Source: Radiobacillus kanasensis | GTDB lineage: Bacteria; Bacillota; Bacilli; Bacillales; Amphibacillaceae | Length of the DNA: 64,000 nt | Direction of reading: 5' to 3' | NCBI RefSeq assembly: GCF_021049245.1 | Contig: NZ_CP088020.1 | Span: 3,478,001-3,542,000, forward strand | Shown here: in pieces, positions 1 through 7,830 of the stretch | Layout of the letters: each line of letters opens with the position of its first letter | Numbering within the stretch: the stretch's first letter is position 1 | Position numbers and translations under genes: made by a program | The notes under the pieces: model-generated | Database searches by the model: none | What the model was told of the DNA's origin: nothing | Seen by the model: the letters and a program-made list of their open reading frames with translations, nothing else

Positions 1-1055
1 AGACGTCCTTTTTCTTTTTCATCACTAGTAGAGTTAGCAAGAACATAATCTAGCATTAGCGTTCCAAGTTGATTACCTGTTAGCACTTGGTAAGAACCAG
101 CTGCATTTTTCACAGCTACTCCTAAACGGTCTGCATCCGGATCTGTTCCAATTAATACATCCGCCCCGTAATCTGAGCCTTGTTCAATCGCAATGGTAAA
201 GGCTTGATGCTCTTCCGGATTAGGGGATTGGACCGTAGAAAACTCCGGATCAGGCTGGGCTTGTTCTTTTACAACATGGATATGTTCAAAGCCGATTTGC
301 TTTAAACCTCTTAACACAAGATCATGTGATGTGCCGTGTAATGGTGTAAAGACGATTCGCAGTTCTTTTTTCTGCCCTAATTCAGAAGCGTTCCATTTAG
401 ATAGTTGTTTTACCTGCTCTAAATAAGCCTTGTCCACTTCTTCCCCGATCCATGTAAGCAATTTCTTTTCCTCAAGGGACTGCTCCGTTACATATGGAAC
501 CGTTAGTTCATTTTCTATTGCATTTACTTCTGCAATGACTTGCTCGGCTTGCGCGGGAGGAATTTGCCCTCCATCTTCGTTATAAACCTTGAAACCATTA
601 TATTCTGGCGGGTTGTGACTTGCGGTAATCATAACCCCTGCTGCTGCACCAAGGTGGCGTACCGCAAATGATAAAGTTGGGGTCGGATGTAATTCTTCGA
701 ATACATACGACTTAATCCCGTGGTTTCCCAATACCTTTGCTGTTTCTAGAGCGAACTCTTTGGACATGTGCCTGGAGTCATAGGAAACGGCAACCCCTTT
801 TTCTTGAGGGTTACTCGTATGCTTCTCTAGGTAATTGGCCAGTCCTTCGACAGCTTTTCGAATTGTATATACATTCATCCGGTTCGTTCCAGGACCAAGC
901 ATTCCTCTCATCCCGCCTGTTCCGAACGTTAAATTTTTATAAAAAGCATCTTCTAAATCTTTATCCGATTTTTTCAAGTCCTGAAGCTTTTCTTTTAACT
1001 TTTTATCGAGTGCTTCATATGAATCCCATTTTTGATATGTAGCTTGCCAAGTCAT
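1..1055 (-). CDS. pgcA: Phospho-sugar mutase (alpha-phosphoglucomutase), 3' part outside the window
   Basis: Interconverts glucose-6-phosphate and glucose-1-phosphate for envelope polysaccharide and glycolipid precursors in the cytosol. The first ~351 codons are present; the reading frame runs off the left edge. The start ATG (1053-1055) follows an AAAGGAGGAG ribosome binding site. Visible motifs are the catalytic phosphoserine loop TASHNPPEYNGFK (about residues 140-152) and the Mg2+ loop DPDADR (about residues 295-310), in the order expected for the alpha-D-phosphohexomutase superfamily. Length and the N-terminus MTWQATYQKW agree with the Bacillus PgcA/YhxB type rather than GlmM. Specificity for glucose over mannose phosphate is inferred from family resemblance. 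The gene stands alone on its strand here. Confidence 0.93.
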   Translation of the reverse strand, partial: MTWQATYQKWDSYEALDKKLKEKLQDLKKSDKDLEDAFYKNLTFGTGGMRGMLGPGTNRMNVYTIRKAVEGLANYLEKHTSNPQEKGVAVSYDSRHMSKEFALETAKVLGNHGIKSYVFEELHPTPTLSFAVRHLGAAAGVMITASHNPPEYNGFKVYNEDGGQIPPAQAEQVIAEVNAIENELTVPYVTEQSLEEKKLLTWIGEEVDKAYLEQVKQLSKWNASELGQKKELRIVFTPLHGTSHDLVLRGLKQIGFEHIHVVKEQAQPDPEFSTVQSPNPEEHQAFTIAIEQGSDYGADVLIGTDPDADRLGVAVKNAAGSYQVLTGNQLGTLMLDYVLANSTSDEKEKGR

Positions 1056-1287
1056 AAAGCTCCTCCTTTATTTTTTCAGCAATTCCAAACAAATTCTACC
1101 ACATTCTGCAATTTGCTTCTATCGTTTCTCTAAGAGAAGCTACTCATTCTTCGTTTACTCATCTACTTTATAGGATAAAATGAAAAAGTGACTCTTTAAA
1201 TCTGTATCATTTACGTTTTTCTTTCTATATAATATAGATATTACATAGATGATATCCATGAACTATTGATAGTAAGGTTGTGATTAT

Positions 1288-2370
1288 TTGGCCAGTAAAA
1301 AGTGGTTTCAGACACTTGTAGCTTTTATCCTAATCTTTATTTTGATTTTCTTAATCGAGCAGACAAAATTTATTTTTGAACCAGTAGGCTCCTATCTTAC
1401 AGCTATAGCTGTCCCATTCATTGGGGCAGGACTGTTATATTATATTACTCTACCTTTAGTGACCTTTTTAGAAAAATATAAGTTTCCTAGGATTGCTAGT
1501 ATTTTAGTTACATTCCTATTGTTAATGTTCGTTGTATTTCTATTCTTTAACTACGTTATCCCTATTGCACAACAACAATTTGAACGTCTTGTTGGCAACA
1601 TCCCTGATATAGCGGATGGGATTGAGGAGATTATCGTTTATTGGCAGGACAACCAAAATATTATTCCACCACAAGTCGAAAGCATGATTGATCGGGTAAC
1701 GAATAACTTAGATAACCATTTAGAAAACTTTGCGACGTTTATTATCAATTTTATCGGCCAGCTATTTGGATTTGTCTTTTCATTCGTGCTTATCCCTTTC
1801 TTCTGGTTCTTTATGTTAAAGGATGGCGACAAGCTCGTACCCTTTATCAGCAAGTTTCTTAGCAAGCCAAAAGCAGCAAGTTTTATGGAGCTTATGGCAA
1901 GAGTTAATCATACTCTATCTTCCTTTATTCAAGGCCAGGTTATCGTAAGTGTTTGCGTTGGGTTTATGCTATACATTGGATACGTTATTATTGACCTTGA
2001 TTATGCCTTAACATTGGCACTGTTTGGTCTTGTGATGAACTTAATCCCTTTTGTTGGTCCATTTATTTCAGCCGTTCCAGCTGTTATTATCGGCTTCTTC
2101 CAAGAACCAATGGTGGCCGTATATGTGATTATCGTAATGGTTGTTGCCCAACAGATAGAGAGTAATTTTATTTCCCCAAATGTAATGGGCAGAGTACTAC
2201 AGCTTCATCCACTAACGATTATTACTCTTATCCTGGCTGCTGGAAGTATTGCTGGCTTCTTCGGGTTACTGTTCATTATTCCTGCTTATGCCGTTCTGAA
2301 AACGATTGTTAGTCATTTCTATCATGAGTGGAGAAGAAAACAGCCTGAAGGGGAAAAGGAAATCTTTTAA
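1288..2370 (+). CDS. AI-2E family (UPF0118) membrane permease
   Basis: A 360-residue integral membrane protein with about eight hydrophobic segments: a helix pair at each end and a central soluble stretch (about residues 95-150), which is the usual UPF0118/AI-2E layout. Members have been linked to autoinducer-2 export or to Na+/H+ exchange in halophiles; the substrate here cannot be read from sequence. The start is TTG at 1288, because no in-frame ATG or GTG precedes the first hydrophobic helix; AGTAAGG about ten bases upstream is a modest ribosome binding site. The C-terminus is short and charged (WRRKQPEGEKE). It is monocistronic, followed by a repeat element and facing the TRAP operon. Confidence 0.85.
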   Translation: MASKKWFQTLVAFILIFILIFLIEQTKFIFEPVGSYLTAIAVPFIGAGLLYYITLPLVTFLEKYKFPRIASILVTFLLLMFVVFLFFNYVIPIAQQQFERLVGNIPDIADGIEEIIVYWQDNQNIIPPQVESMIDRVTNNLDNHLENFATFIINFIGQLFGFVFSFVLIPFFWFFMLKDGDKLVPFISKFLSKPKAASFMELMARVNHTLSSFIQGQVIVSVCVGFMLYIGYVIIDLDYALTLALFGLVMNLIPFVGPFISAVPAVIIGFFQEPMVAVYVIIVMVVAQQIESNFISPNVMGRVLQLHPLTIITLILAAGSIAGFFGLLFIIPAYAVLKTIVSHFYHEWRRKQPEGEKEIF

Positions 2371-2418
2371 ATTAAATAAGAAAAGTGCAGGGCACCCAGC
2401 CTTCACCTATCTTGTGCA

Positions 2419-2627
2419 TAGTTGATAGAAATTGCGACATAACTCTAATTAAAAATTTATTGAAAGAATAATGAAGTGAAGCTTGATGCCGCGCTTCGGC
2501 AGAATACTCCGCTTTCCGCGGAAAGCGACTGCCCGCAACGGAGATCAACATCGTATCCATAATCGAGCAGTTATTCAAACCGATGGTTTTTTTGTAACTT
2601 TTCTTACGTCGCAGTTTATATCAACTG
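2419..2627. repeat. 209-bp inverted-repeat (MITE-like) element, copy 1
   Basis: 24-bp imperfect terminal inverted repeats at 2419-2442 and 2604-2627 (core TTGATA..AA.TGCGAC.TAA) bound a non-coding interior. The interior contains a perfect 18-bp palindrome (2510-2527, CGCTTTCCGCGGAAAGCG) inside a GC-rich segment. The same terminal repeats bound a shorter element at 15698-15803. No target-site duplication is obvious. It lies in the space between the AI-2E gene and the TRAP operon terminator. Confidence 0.7.
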
Positions 2628-2675
2628 CGAGGATTTAAAGTAACAATACTTACTTAAAGAGCCCTTTCAAACAGA

Positions 2676-2707
2676 AAATCACCTAGGATTTCAATCCTAG
2701 GTGATTT
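2676..2707 (-). terminator. Rho-independent terminator of the TRAP operon
   Basis: A 15-bp perfect stem (AAATCACCTAGGATT and its complement) with a two-base loop ends in a T run on the minus strand, just after the dctP stop codon. Confidence 0.9.
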
Positions 2708-2716
2708 ATTGGTTTA

Positions 2717-3823
2717 TTATTCTCCTGTAACTGCCTTAATTTCTTCTAGAAGTTTGTCAAGAATAGCTCCATCTACCGTAGATACTTCTTTTTTATAGTA
2801 ATCTCTTACAGGTAGTGCAAGCTCTTTGAACGCCGCGCGTTGTTCTTCTGTTAACTCAACCACTTCTGTTGGATGTTCTTCATTGTTTTTAATTTTTTCT
2901 AACCATTCTTCGTTCTGTGTTTTTTGTTCTTCGAATACCCAATCTTGCATTTCTTGTACAGTTTCGTCTACTAATTTTTTCACGTTTTCTGGTAATCCAT
3001 TGTACCATTCTGTGTTTACCGTTGTCATTGCCACGTAGTTATTGTGGTTTGAAATAGTCATATGAGATTGTACTTCGTTGAAAGAAGCATCCCCAATAAA
3101 GAAGATTGGGTTTTCTTGACCTTCAACTGTTCCACGGTCTAAAGCCGTATAAAGCTCACTCCAGCTCATCGGAGTTGGCTCTGCACCATACGCTTCATAT
3201 GATTTAATAATCAATGGAGAGGTTTGTGTTCTCATTTTGAAATTTTCAAAGTCTGCTGGCTCCTGTAATGGAGAGCTAGAAGTCCATTGCATTGCACCTT
3301 CTGTCCAGAAAGAAAGTGGTGTAATGCTATATTCTTCATATCTTGCTACTAAGTCTTCATTTAATGCTTTACTTGTGTTTAAGATTTCTTGCGTTTTTTC
3401 TACACTATCTGGGAACAAGAAGTGTAAAGCGAAAATTTGTCCTTCTTTAACCATGTTCCCTGTAAAACCAGGAGACATAACAGCCATTTCTACTCCACCA
3501 TTTTGTAGAAGCTCTACTTGGTCCGTTTCGCTACCTAGTCCACCATACTCATATGGTTCGATCGTAATCTTACCATCTGATTTCTCACTCATACGTTTTG
3601 CAAACTCCGCTGCATATTCATATTGCACTTGGCCTTTAACTTCCTCCGTTACGAAGCGCCATGTTTGTGCCTCTATGTCTGAACTCGCTTCTGAACCTTC
3701 AGAACCTGAATCTGATCCGTCAGAACCACTTTCACCAGTCGTGTCATCACCACCACAAGCAACTAACAAGAAGCTAAGTGTTAAGATTGATAGTAAACCA
3801 AATAAATATTTTTTCTTAAAAAT
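2717..3823 (-). CDS. dctP: TRAP transporter substrate-binding lipoprotein DctP
   Basis: Extracytoplasmic solute receptor of a tripartite ATP-independent periplasmic (TRAP) carrier, lipid-anchored outside the membrane. A signal peptide with lipobox LVAC, followed by a Gly/Ser/Asp-rich linker, leads into a DctP fold with the typical KMRTQTSPL and EGQENP segments (around residues 175-230). No ATG, GTG or TTG lies before the signal peptide. The only start with a good ribosome binding site (AGGGGG, 8-base spacing) is ATT at 3823, giving MFKKKYLFG and a 368-residue precursor; a TTG at 3769 would delete the signal sequence. It is the last gene of dctQ-dctM-dctP. The substrate is unknown; TRAP receptors usually bind organic acids such as C4-dicarboxylates, sialic acid or ectoine. 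Confidence 0.88.
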   Translation of the reverse strand: MFKKKYLFGLLSILTLSFLLVACGGDDTTGESGSDGSDSGSEGSEASSDIEAQTWRFVTEEVKGQVQYEYAAEFAKRMSEKSDGKITIEPYEYGGLGSETDQVELLQNGGVEMAVMSPGFTGNMVKEGQIFALHFLFPDSVEKTQEILNTSKALNEDLVARYEEYSITPLSFWTEGAMQWTSSSPLQEPADFENFKMRTQTSPLIIKSYEAYGAEPTPMSWSELYTALDRGTVEGQENPIFFIGDASFNEVQSHMTISNHNNYVAMTTVNTEWYNGLPENVKKLVDETVQEMQDWVFEEQKTQNEEWLEKIKNNEEHPTEVVELTEEQRAAFKELALPVRDYYKKEVSTVDGAILDKLLEEIKAVTGE

Positions 3824-3869
3824 AGTAATTACCCCCTAAGATTATTTAAATATATGTCATCTCACTCAG

Positions 3870-5147
3870 TTACGGTAAAATGTACCGGTAAGCGAGTGAA
3901 ATTTCTGGAACAAATATTAGTAATATCGCGACACCAACCAACATGACAATATACGGTGGTGTTGAACGAATTACATCTAAATACGATTTTTCAAAGACGG
4001 CACTGGCCGTAAATATATCAACACCGAATGGCGGTGTTGCAGAACCTAGAGCAGCCTGGAATGTAATGATTACCCCTAGGTGTACCGGATCAACGCCAGC
4101 ATTAATTGCTACTGGATAGAAAATCGGTGTTAATACGAGAATAACAACAATAGGATCAACAAACATACAGCCGACAAAGAAGAAAATTGTGACCATAAAT
4201 AAAACAAATATGGCACTTGGATCTGGCCCCAATACTGCTTCCGTTACCGTTTGTGGGATTCTCGCAAAAGAAATGACCCACGTAAAGGCTTGACCAGCTG
4301 AAACTAAGACGAAGACGGCTGATGTTACCAACCCTGTCGATAACGCCACTCTTGGTATTTCATTTAGTTTAATAGATCGATAAACGATAACCTCTAAGAT
4401 AAAAGCATATAACACAGAAATCCCTGCTGCCTCCGTTGCACTAAAAATACCAGCGTAAATACCGCCAACAACGATTATAGGAAATCCAAGAGGCAGAAGC
4501 GCTTTCCCTGTCGTTCTAAATCTTTCTTTCCAAGGCACTTTATCTGCTAAAGGTATATTTTCTTTTTTTGCGTAAAGAATACTAAAGGTGGCGAATGCAA
4601 AGAAGACGATTATCCCTGGCAATATTCCTGCCATGAATAAATCTCCAACAGAAGTATTCGAAACGAGCGCGTACATAATCATTCCGATACTTGGTGGAAT
4701 TAACAGCGCAATATCACTAGAATTAATGATGAGCGCTATAGCACTAGAATCCTTGTATCCTGCTTTTAATAGTCTCTCTCGCATAGGCTTACCTACCGCA
4801 ACAACCGTCGCTTGTGTGGAACCAGAAATGGCACCGAAAAGTGTACAAGTTGCAGCTGTTGTAATGGCATACCCACCACGTAGATGACCAACAAAAGCTC
4901 CGACGAAGTCTAACAAACGATTAGACGTTTTACCGGTGGTCATAATGTCAGCTGCCAAGATAAACAAAGGAACAGCTAACAGCACATAGGATTCTATACC
5001 AGTTTGCAGTTGTTGCATCATTAACATAGGATCCAAGTTCGGGAAAAAGAACCATAACACAACTAAGGGTCCTACGATTAATGGAATCATCATCGGAAAA
5101 TTCAATAGTAGTAAGACTACCATTATGGACATTAATAGAGCTACCAT
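3870..5147 (-). CDS. dctM: TRAP transporter large permease DctM
   Basis: The 425-residue transport subunit, which moves solute with Na+ or H+. About a dozen hydrophobic helices are visible, with DctM-type signatures such as ALFGAISGSTQATVVAVG (about residues 95-115) and SDIALLIPPSIGMI. Length is standard for the family. The start ATG at 5147 follows GAGAGAGGAAAAA at good spacing. It lies 31 bp after dctQ and 46 bp before the dctP start, so the three genes form one transcript with the subunit order Q-M-P. Confidence 0.95.
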   Translation of the reverse strand: MVALLMSIMVVLLLLNFPMMIPLIVGPLVVLWFFFPNLDPMLMMQQLQTGIESYVLLAVPLFILAADIMTTGKTSNRLLDFVGAFVGHLRGGYAITTAATCTLFGAISGSTQATVVAVGKPMRERLLKAGYKDSSAIALIINSSDIALLIPPSIGMIMYALVSNTSVGDLFMAGILPGIIVFFAFATFSILYAKKENIPLADKVPWKERFRTTGKALLPLGFPIIVVGGIYAGIFSATEAAGISVLYAFILEVIVYRSIKLNEIPRVALSTGLVTSAVFVLVSAGQAFTWVISFARIPQTVTEAVLGPDPSAIFVLFMVTIFFFVGCMFVDPIVVILVLTPIFYPVAINAGVDPVHLGVIITFQAALGSATPPFGVDIFTASAVFEKSYLDVIRSTPPYIVMLVGVAILLIFVPEISLAYRYILP

Positions 5148-5178
5148 TAAGTTTTTCCTCTCTCCATATATTTAATAG

Positions 5179-5727
5179 TTATACAAAAGATTGATCTTCG
5201 AGATTTTCATTTTCGTTGTAATCCTTCAGATCTGTACCCAAGTAAATATCCTTTTCCTTAATATTCACCCACATGTTTCTCAAGTATTGAATACCTCCCA
5301 TAAATAAACCAATTGGGATAAAGATAGTTATATAGATAGCCGGTAACTGTAACGATGACGTTACCGTACCTCTTTCATGTACTTGGAGAACATAAAGGGA
5401 TGAATAGTAGGCTAGTACAAACATTACTATGGCAGTAAAAGCGGGGATGAATATAGCAATTGCCTTTCTTACTTTAAAAGGCGCCATATCAAAAAATGCT
5501 GACATACTTATATGTCGACCTTTTCTCGCGGCATAACTGATACCCATAAAGGTTGCGATCACAATAGCGAATTTACTCAACTCTTGCGAAAAGGTCCAAC
5601 TAGATCCCGTTATGGCACGACTTAACACATTTCCGATCACCATAACTGCAATGAGAAGTATGGAGTAACTAAGTATAAATTCCTCCAACTTCAATATGAA
5701 TTTATCTATTGCTCTTAGTATTTTCAA
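5179..5727 (-). CDS. dctQ: TRAP transporter small permease DctQ
   Basis: A 182-residue membrane subunit with four hydrophobic helices (about residues 17-38, 50-70, 90-112 and 130-150) and the SSWTFSQELSKFAIV segment typical of DctQ. It couples the receptor to the large permease. The start is TTG at 5727 with a strong AGGAGG eight bases upstream. The acidic C-terminal tail (DYNENENLEDQ) is slightly long. It is the first gene of the TRAP operon; the promoter should lie in 5728-6070. Confidence 0.92.
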   Translation of the reverse strand: MKILRAIDKFILKLEEFILSYSILLIAVMVIGNVLSRAITGSSWTFSQELSKFAIVIATFMGISYAARKGRHISMSAFFDMAPFKVRKAIAIFIPAFTAIVMFVLAYYSSLYVLQVHERGTVTSSLQLPAIYITIFIPIGLFMGGIQYLRNMWVNIKEKDIYLGTDLKDYNENENLEDQSFV

Positions 5728-6070
5728 CCTAGTTTCCTCCTCGATTTAGGTCGATACAAGCCCAGGAGTCATTAAGACAAGACTAATGTTACAGAAATAT
5801 TTCATGAACCTCAAACTGTCTAAATTTTTATATATTCGGATAATTCCATGAATCTGGGAATCTGATTGGCATACCTCCTTCATCTCTTTATATGGGCTAA
5901 AATCCTCCCGATAAGTTATATATACTCCAAATTCACACCTCCTAAACCTGATTTTTCCTCATCTTGAAGATTTTTGGGTCTATTTATCTATTGAAATTAA
6001 GGAAATCTATAACAAAAAAGCATGGGTCCAATCTGGAACCATGCAATTTACTTATATGTATGAGGGATGT
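5728..6070. other. Leader/intergenic region before the TRAP operon
   Basis: 343 bp without a recognised gene. On the minus strand an unusually good AAGGAGGT directly precedes a 14-codon frame (MPIRFPDSWNYPNI, about 5872-5828). A 45-codon frame also crosses it. Neither resembles a known protein. AT-rich stretches at 5820-5845 could carry the operon promoter, but no clear -35/-10 pair is visible. Confidence 0.3.
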
Positions 6071-6656
6071 CTAATTTTTTATGACATAATCAGCTAATTC
6101 TATTGGATTTTCCTTATTTAGATAGTAGTCTTCAGCTGACCAATAGCGTTTCTCAAATAATTCCTTCTTTTGTTGTGTATAAGATGATTCCCTTTTAAAA
6201 CGAGTTTTTCTGGGACAATCCAGGAAAATCATAAAGTCAAAAAAAGACTTCCATTCCTTCCTTTGCAGAAAAACTCCTTCTACCAGAATGATAGATTTCT
6301 TTGCAATATGTACCTCTTTCCATTTTAATGAGTCATCATCTTGATAAAATGGAAGTTTTAATGAAGATTTACTCTTAAGAAAGGACAGCAGGTTTTCTTT
6401 TATCCAATCCACATCCCATTGGAGAAAATAATATTCTTCCCATTGCGCTCTTCCCGTCTCATATCTTTTGTGTCTAAGTATAATGTGATCATCGATATGG
6501 AAAACGATAATATTTTGCCCACTTTCTTCTATATAATTGTTGAATCCTTTTCCCAAATGTGGACTTTCCAGATCTACTCAAACCGTCTAATCCAACAACA
6601 AAACGGTCGGTATGAGTGGATTCTCGTTGAATTGTTGCTACGAGTTCTTCTATCAT
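6071..6656 (-). pseudogene. Frameshifted P-loop small-molecule kinase (uridine-kinase-like)
   Basis: Two overlapping frames together encode one protein of about 195 residues. The first frame starts at ATG 6656 (MIEELVATIQRE) and contains the Walker A loop GLDGLSRSGKST. The reading then continues in the next frame with FHIDDHI, YFLQWDVDWI, the LVEGVF segment and DCPRKTRFKRE, typical of uridine-kinase-like ATPases of Bacillaceae. The switch lies in the G/A run TTTGGGAAAAGG at about 6550-6557; removing one G restores a continuous frame. It starts one base after the stop of the upstream GNAT gene, so the pair was translationally coupled. It is either a recent pseudogene or a sequencing error in a homopolymer. 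The substrate is unknown. Confidence 0.75.
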
Positions 6657-6657
6657 G

Positions 6658-7497
6658 CTATTCTCCCAACTTATATACAATCGAATCTCCAACAACTTTA
6701 TATCCGATTTTTTGATAGATACGGTTAGAAGTCGGGTTAGCTTGATCCGTATATAACGCACAGAACCGATGTCCTTCCTCCAACAATTTTTGAGAAAGAG
6801 CTGCTACACAAGCAGACGCGTAGCCTTTTCGTTTCTGTTCATCAGGCGTATATACAGCATTAATCGTCGTTCCATTTTTGGTTTTTCTAGATTGATTCGC
6901 CATCGATACTGGCTTTCCATTCACTTCCCATACGTATATGGAGCGATTTTCTAAAAATTGATTCACAAGTGATTCTGCTCGGTCTTGGAGGCTAGGTTCA
7001 TTAGCTTCTTTTCCGAATTGTTTTATCCATTGGACTAACAAGTCGTTATGTTCTTGTCCTGCAATACAGAGATTTCCTTGTGCTCTGTCGGCATTCTCCA
7101 CTTTATCCAATTGATAAATTAGTTGTTCCATATGTACAGTGGCCTTACGATTCGTTGTTTGTTCCCAACCCCTTACAAAGGTATCCGCAACTCTTCGAGG
7201 TCCAATTATGCCTGGAAGTGCAAGTTTTTGCTCCGTTATACTTCTTATTATGGCAAGACAAACATCTCCCTCCACATCGATATCTGGAAGAACAAAATCA
7301 TGTGGTGGTGTTTGCAGAAAGCCATAGACATACTGTTGCCCTTTCCTAACCAGTCCCATTACAAGATGTTCGCTAGGCATATCCTTCTCTCTTTCTAAAA
7401 TACCTAGCATAAGATTGTTACAGGATTCTTTTCGTAAGAGCAATGGTTCGATTTGCTTGGAAAATTCTTTAATATCCTTTGTATAGATTACTCTCAT
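6658..7497 (-). CDS. GNAT family N-acetyltransferase
   Basis: A 279-residue protein in which the C-terminal half is a GNAT/FR47-like fold. It shows the acetyl-CoA loop region AVYTPDEQKRKGYASACV (about residues 210-227) followed by the C-terminal hallmark NRIYQKIGYKVVGDS. The N-terminal half (MRVIYTKDIKEFSKQIEPLLLRKE) is a degenerate second GNAT-like half, as in other double-domain members of this size. The acceptor substrate is not predictable. It is the first gene of a two-gene unit with the broken kinase. Confidence 0.8.
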   Translation of the reverse strand: MRVIYTKDIKEFSKQIEPLLLRKESCNNLMLGILEREKDMPSEHLVMGLVRKGQQYVYGFLQTPPHDFVLPDIDVEGDVCLAIIRSITEQKLALPGIIGPRRVADTFVRGWEQTTNRKATVHMEQLIYQLDKVENADRAQGNLCIAGQEHNDLLVQWIKQFGKEANEPSLQDRAESLVNQFLENRSIYVWEVNGKPVSMANQSRKTKNGTTINAVYTPDEQKRKGYASACVAALSQKLLEEGHRFCALYTDQANPTSNRIYQKIGYKVVGDSIVYKLGE

Positions 7498-7618
7498 AGG
7501 ATCACTCTCTTTCTTCCCTATATTATAGTCTTACCCCATGTAAATGAGAAGGACAGAAGTACGATGATTTGACTTCTTTTTATCAATTTTCTAAGGTTGA
7601 CATAGAGGTGATAAAAAG

Positions 7619-7798
7619 ATGAATAAGAATGAAATCGAAGCAAGAATTAGGGAAATAAAGTCAGATTATATTCGAATCCAAGCGGACCTCGAAAAAATGG
7701 GGAATATTGGTGGCAATACAGAACGCGGTGAACAGCAATTAGCTGCCCTAGAAAAAGAGCTTGCTGAATTAAATAAAAAGCTAGATGAGTTTGACTGA
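7619..7798 (+). CDS. SE1832-type small coiled-coil protein
   Basis: A 59-residue, highly charged, predominantly helical protein (MNKNEIEARIREIKSDYIRI ... LAELNKKLDEFD) with heptad-like spacing, preceded by AGAGGTGATAAAAAG. It matches in length and pattern the small SE1832 family described from staphylococci and widespread in Bacillales; function unknown. It sits alone on the plus strand between two minus-strand genes and ends at a hairpin shared with the antiporter gene. Confidence 0.75.
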   Translation: MNKNEIEARIREIKSDYIRIQADLEKMGNIGGNTERGEQQLAALEKELAELNKKLDEFD

Positions 7799-7803
7799 AC
7801 TAA

Positions 7804-7830
7804 AGATCCCCTTCTATGTGAGGGGATCTT
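7804..7830. terminator. Bidirectional terminator overlapping the antiporter 3' end
   Basis: AAGATCCCCT and its complement AGGGGATCTT flank a short loop and are followed by T-rich sequence. The stem includes the last codons and stop of the minus-strand antiporter gene, so convergent transcripts share it. Confidence 0.75.

Noticed and set aside
737..1042. Plus-strand open frame opposite the phosphoglucomutase gene
   Set aside because: Antisense to a clearly conserved coding region; no ribosome binding site and no family features.
3237..3839. 200-codon plus-strand frame
   Set aside because: Lies entirely opposite the TRAP receptor gene; composition (Ser/Pro-rich) is that of an antisense frame.
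5828..5872. 14-codon leader frame before dctQ
   Set aside because: The Shine-Dalgarno is good but directly abuts the ATG, and no conserved peptide or attenuator hairpin could be identified.
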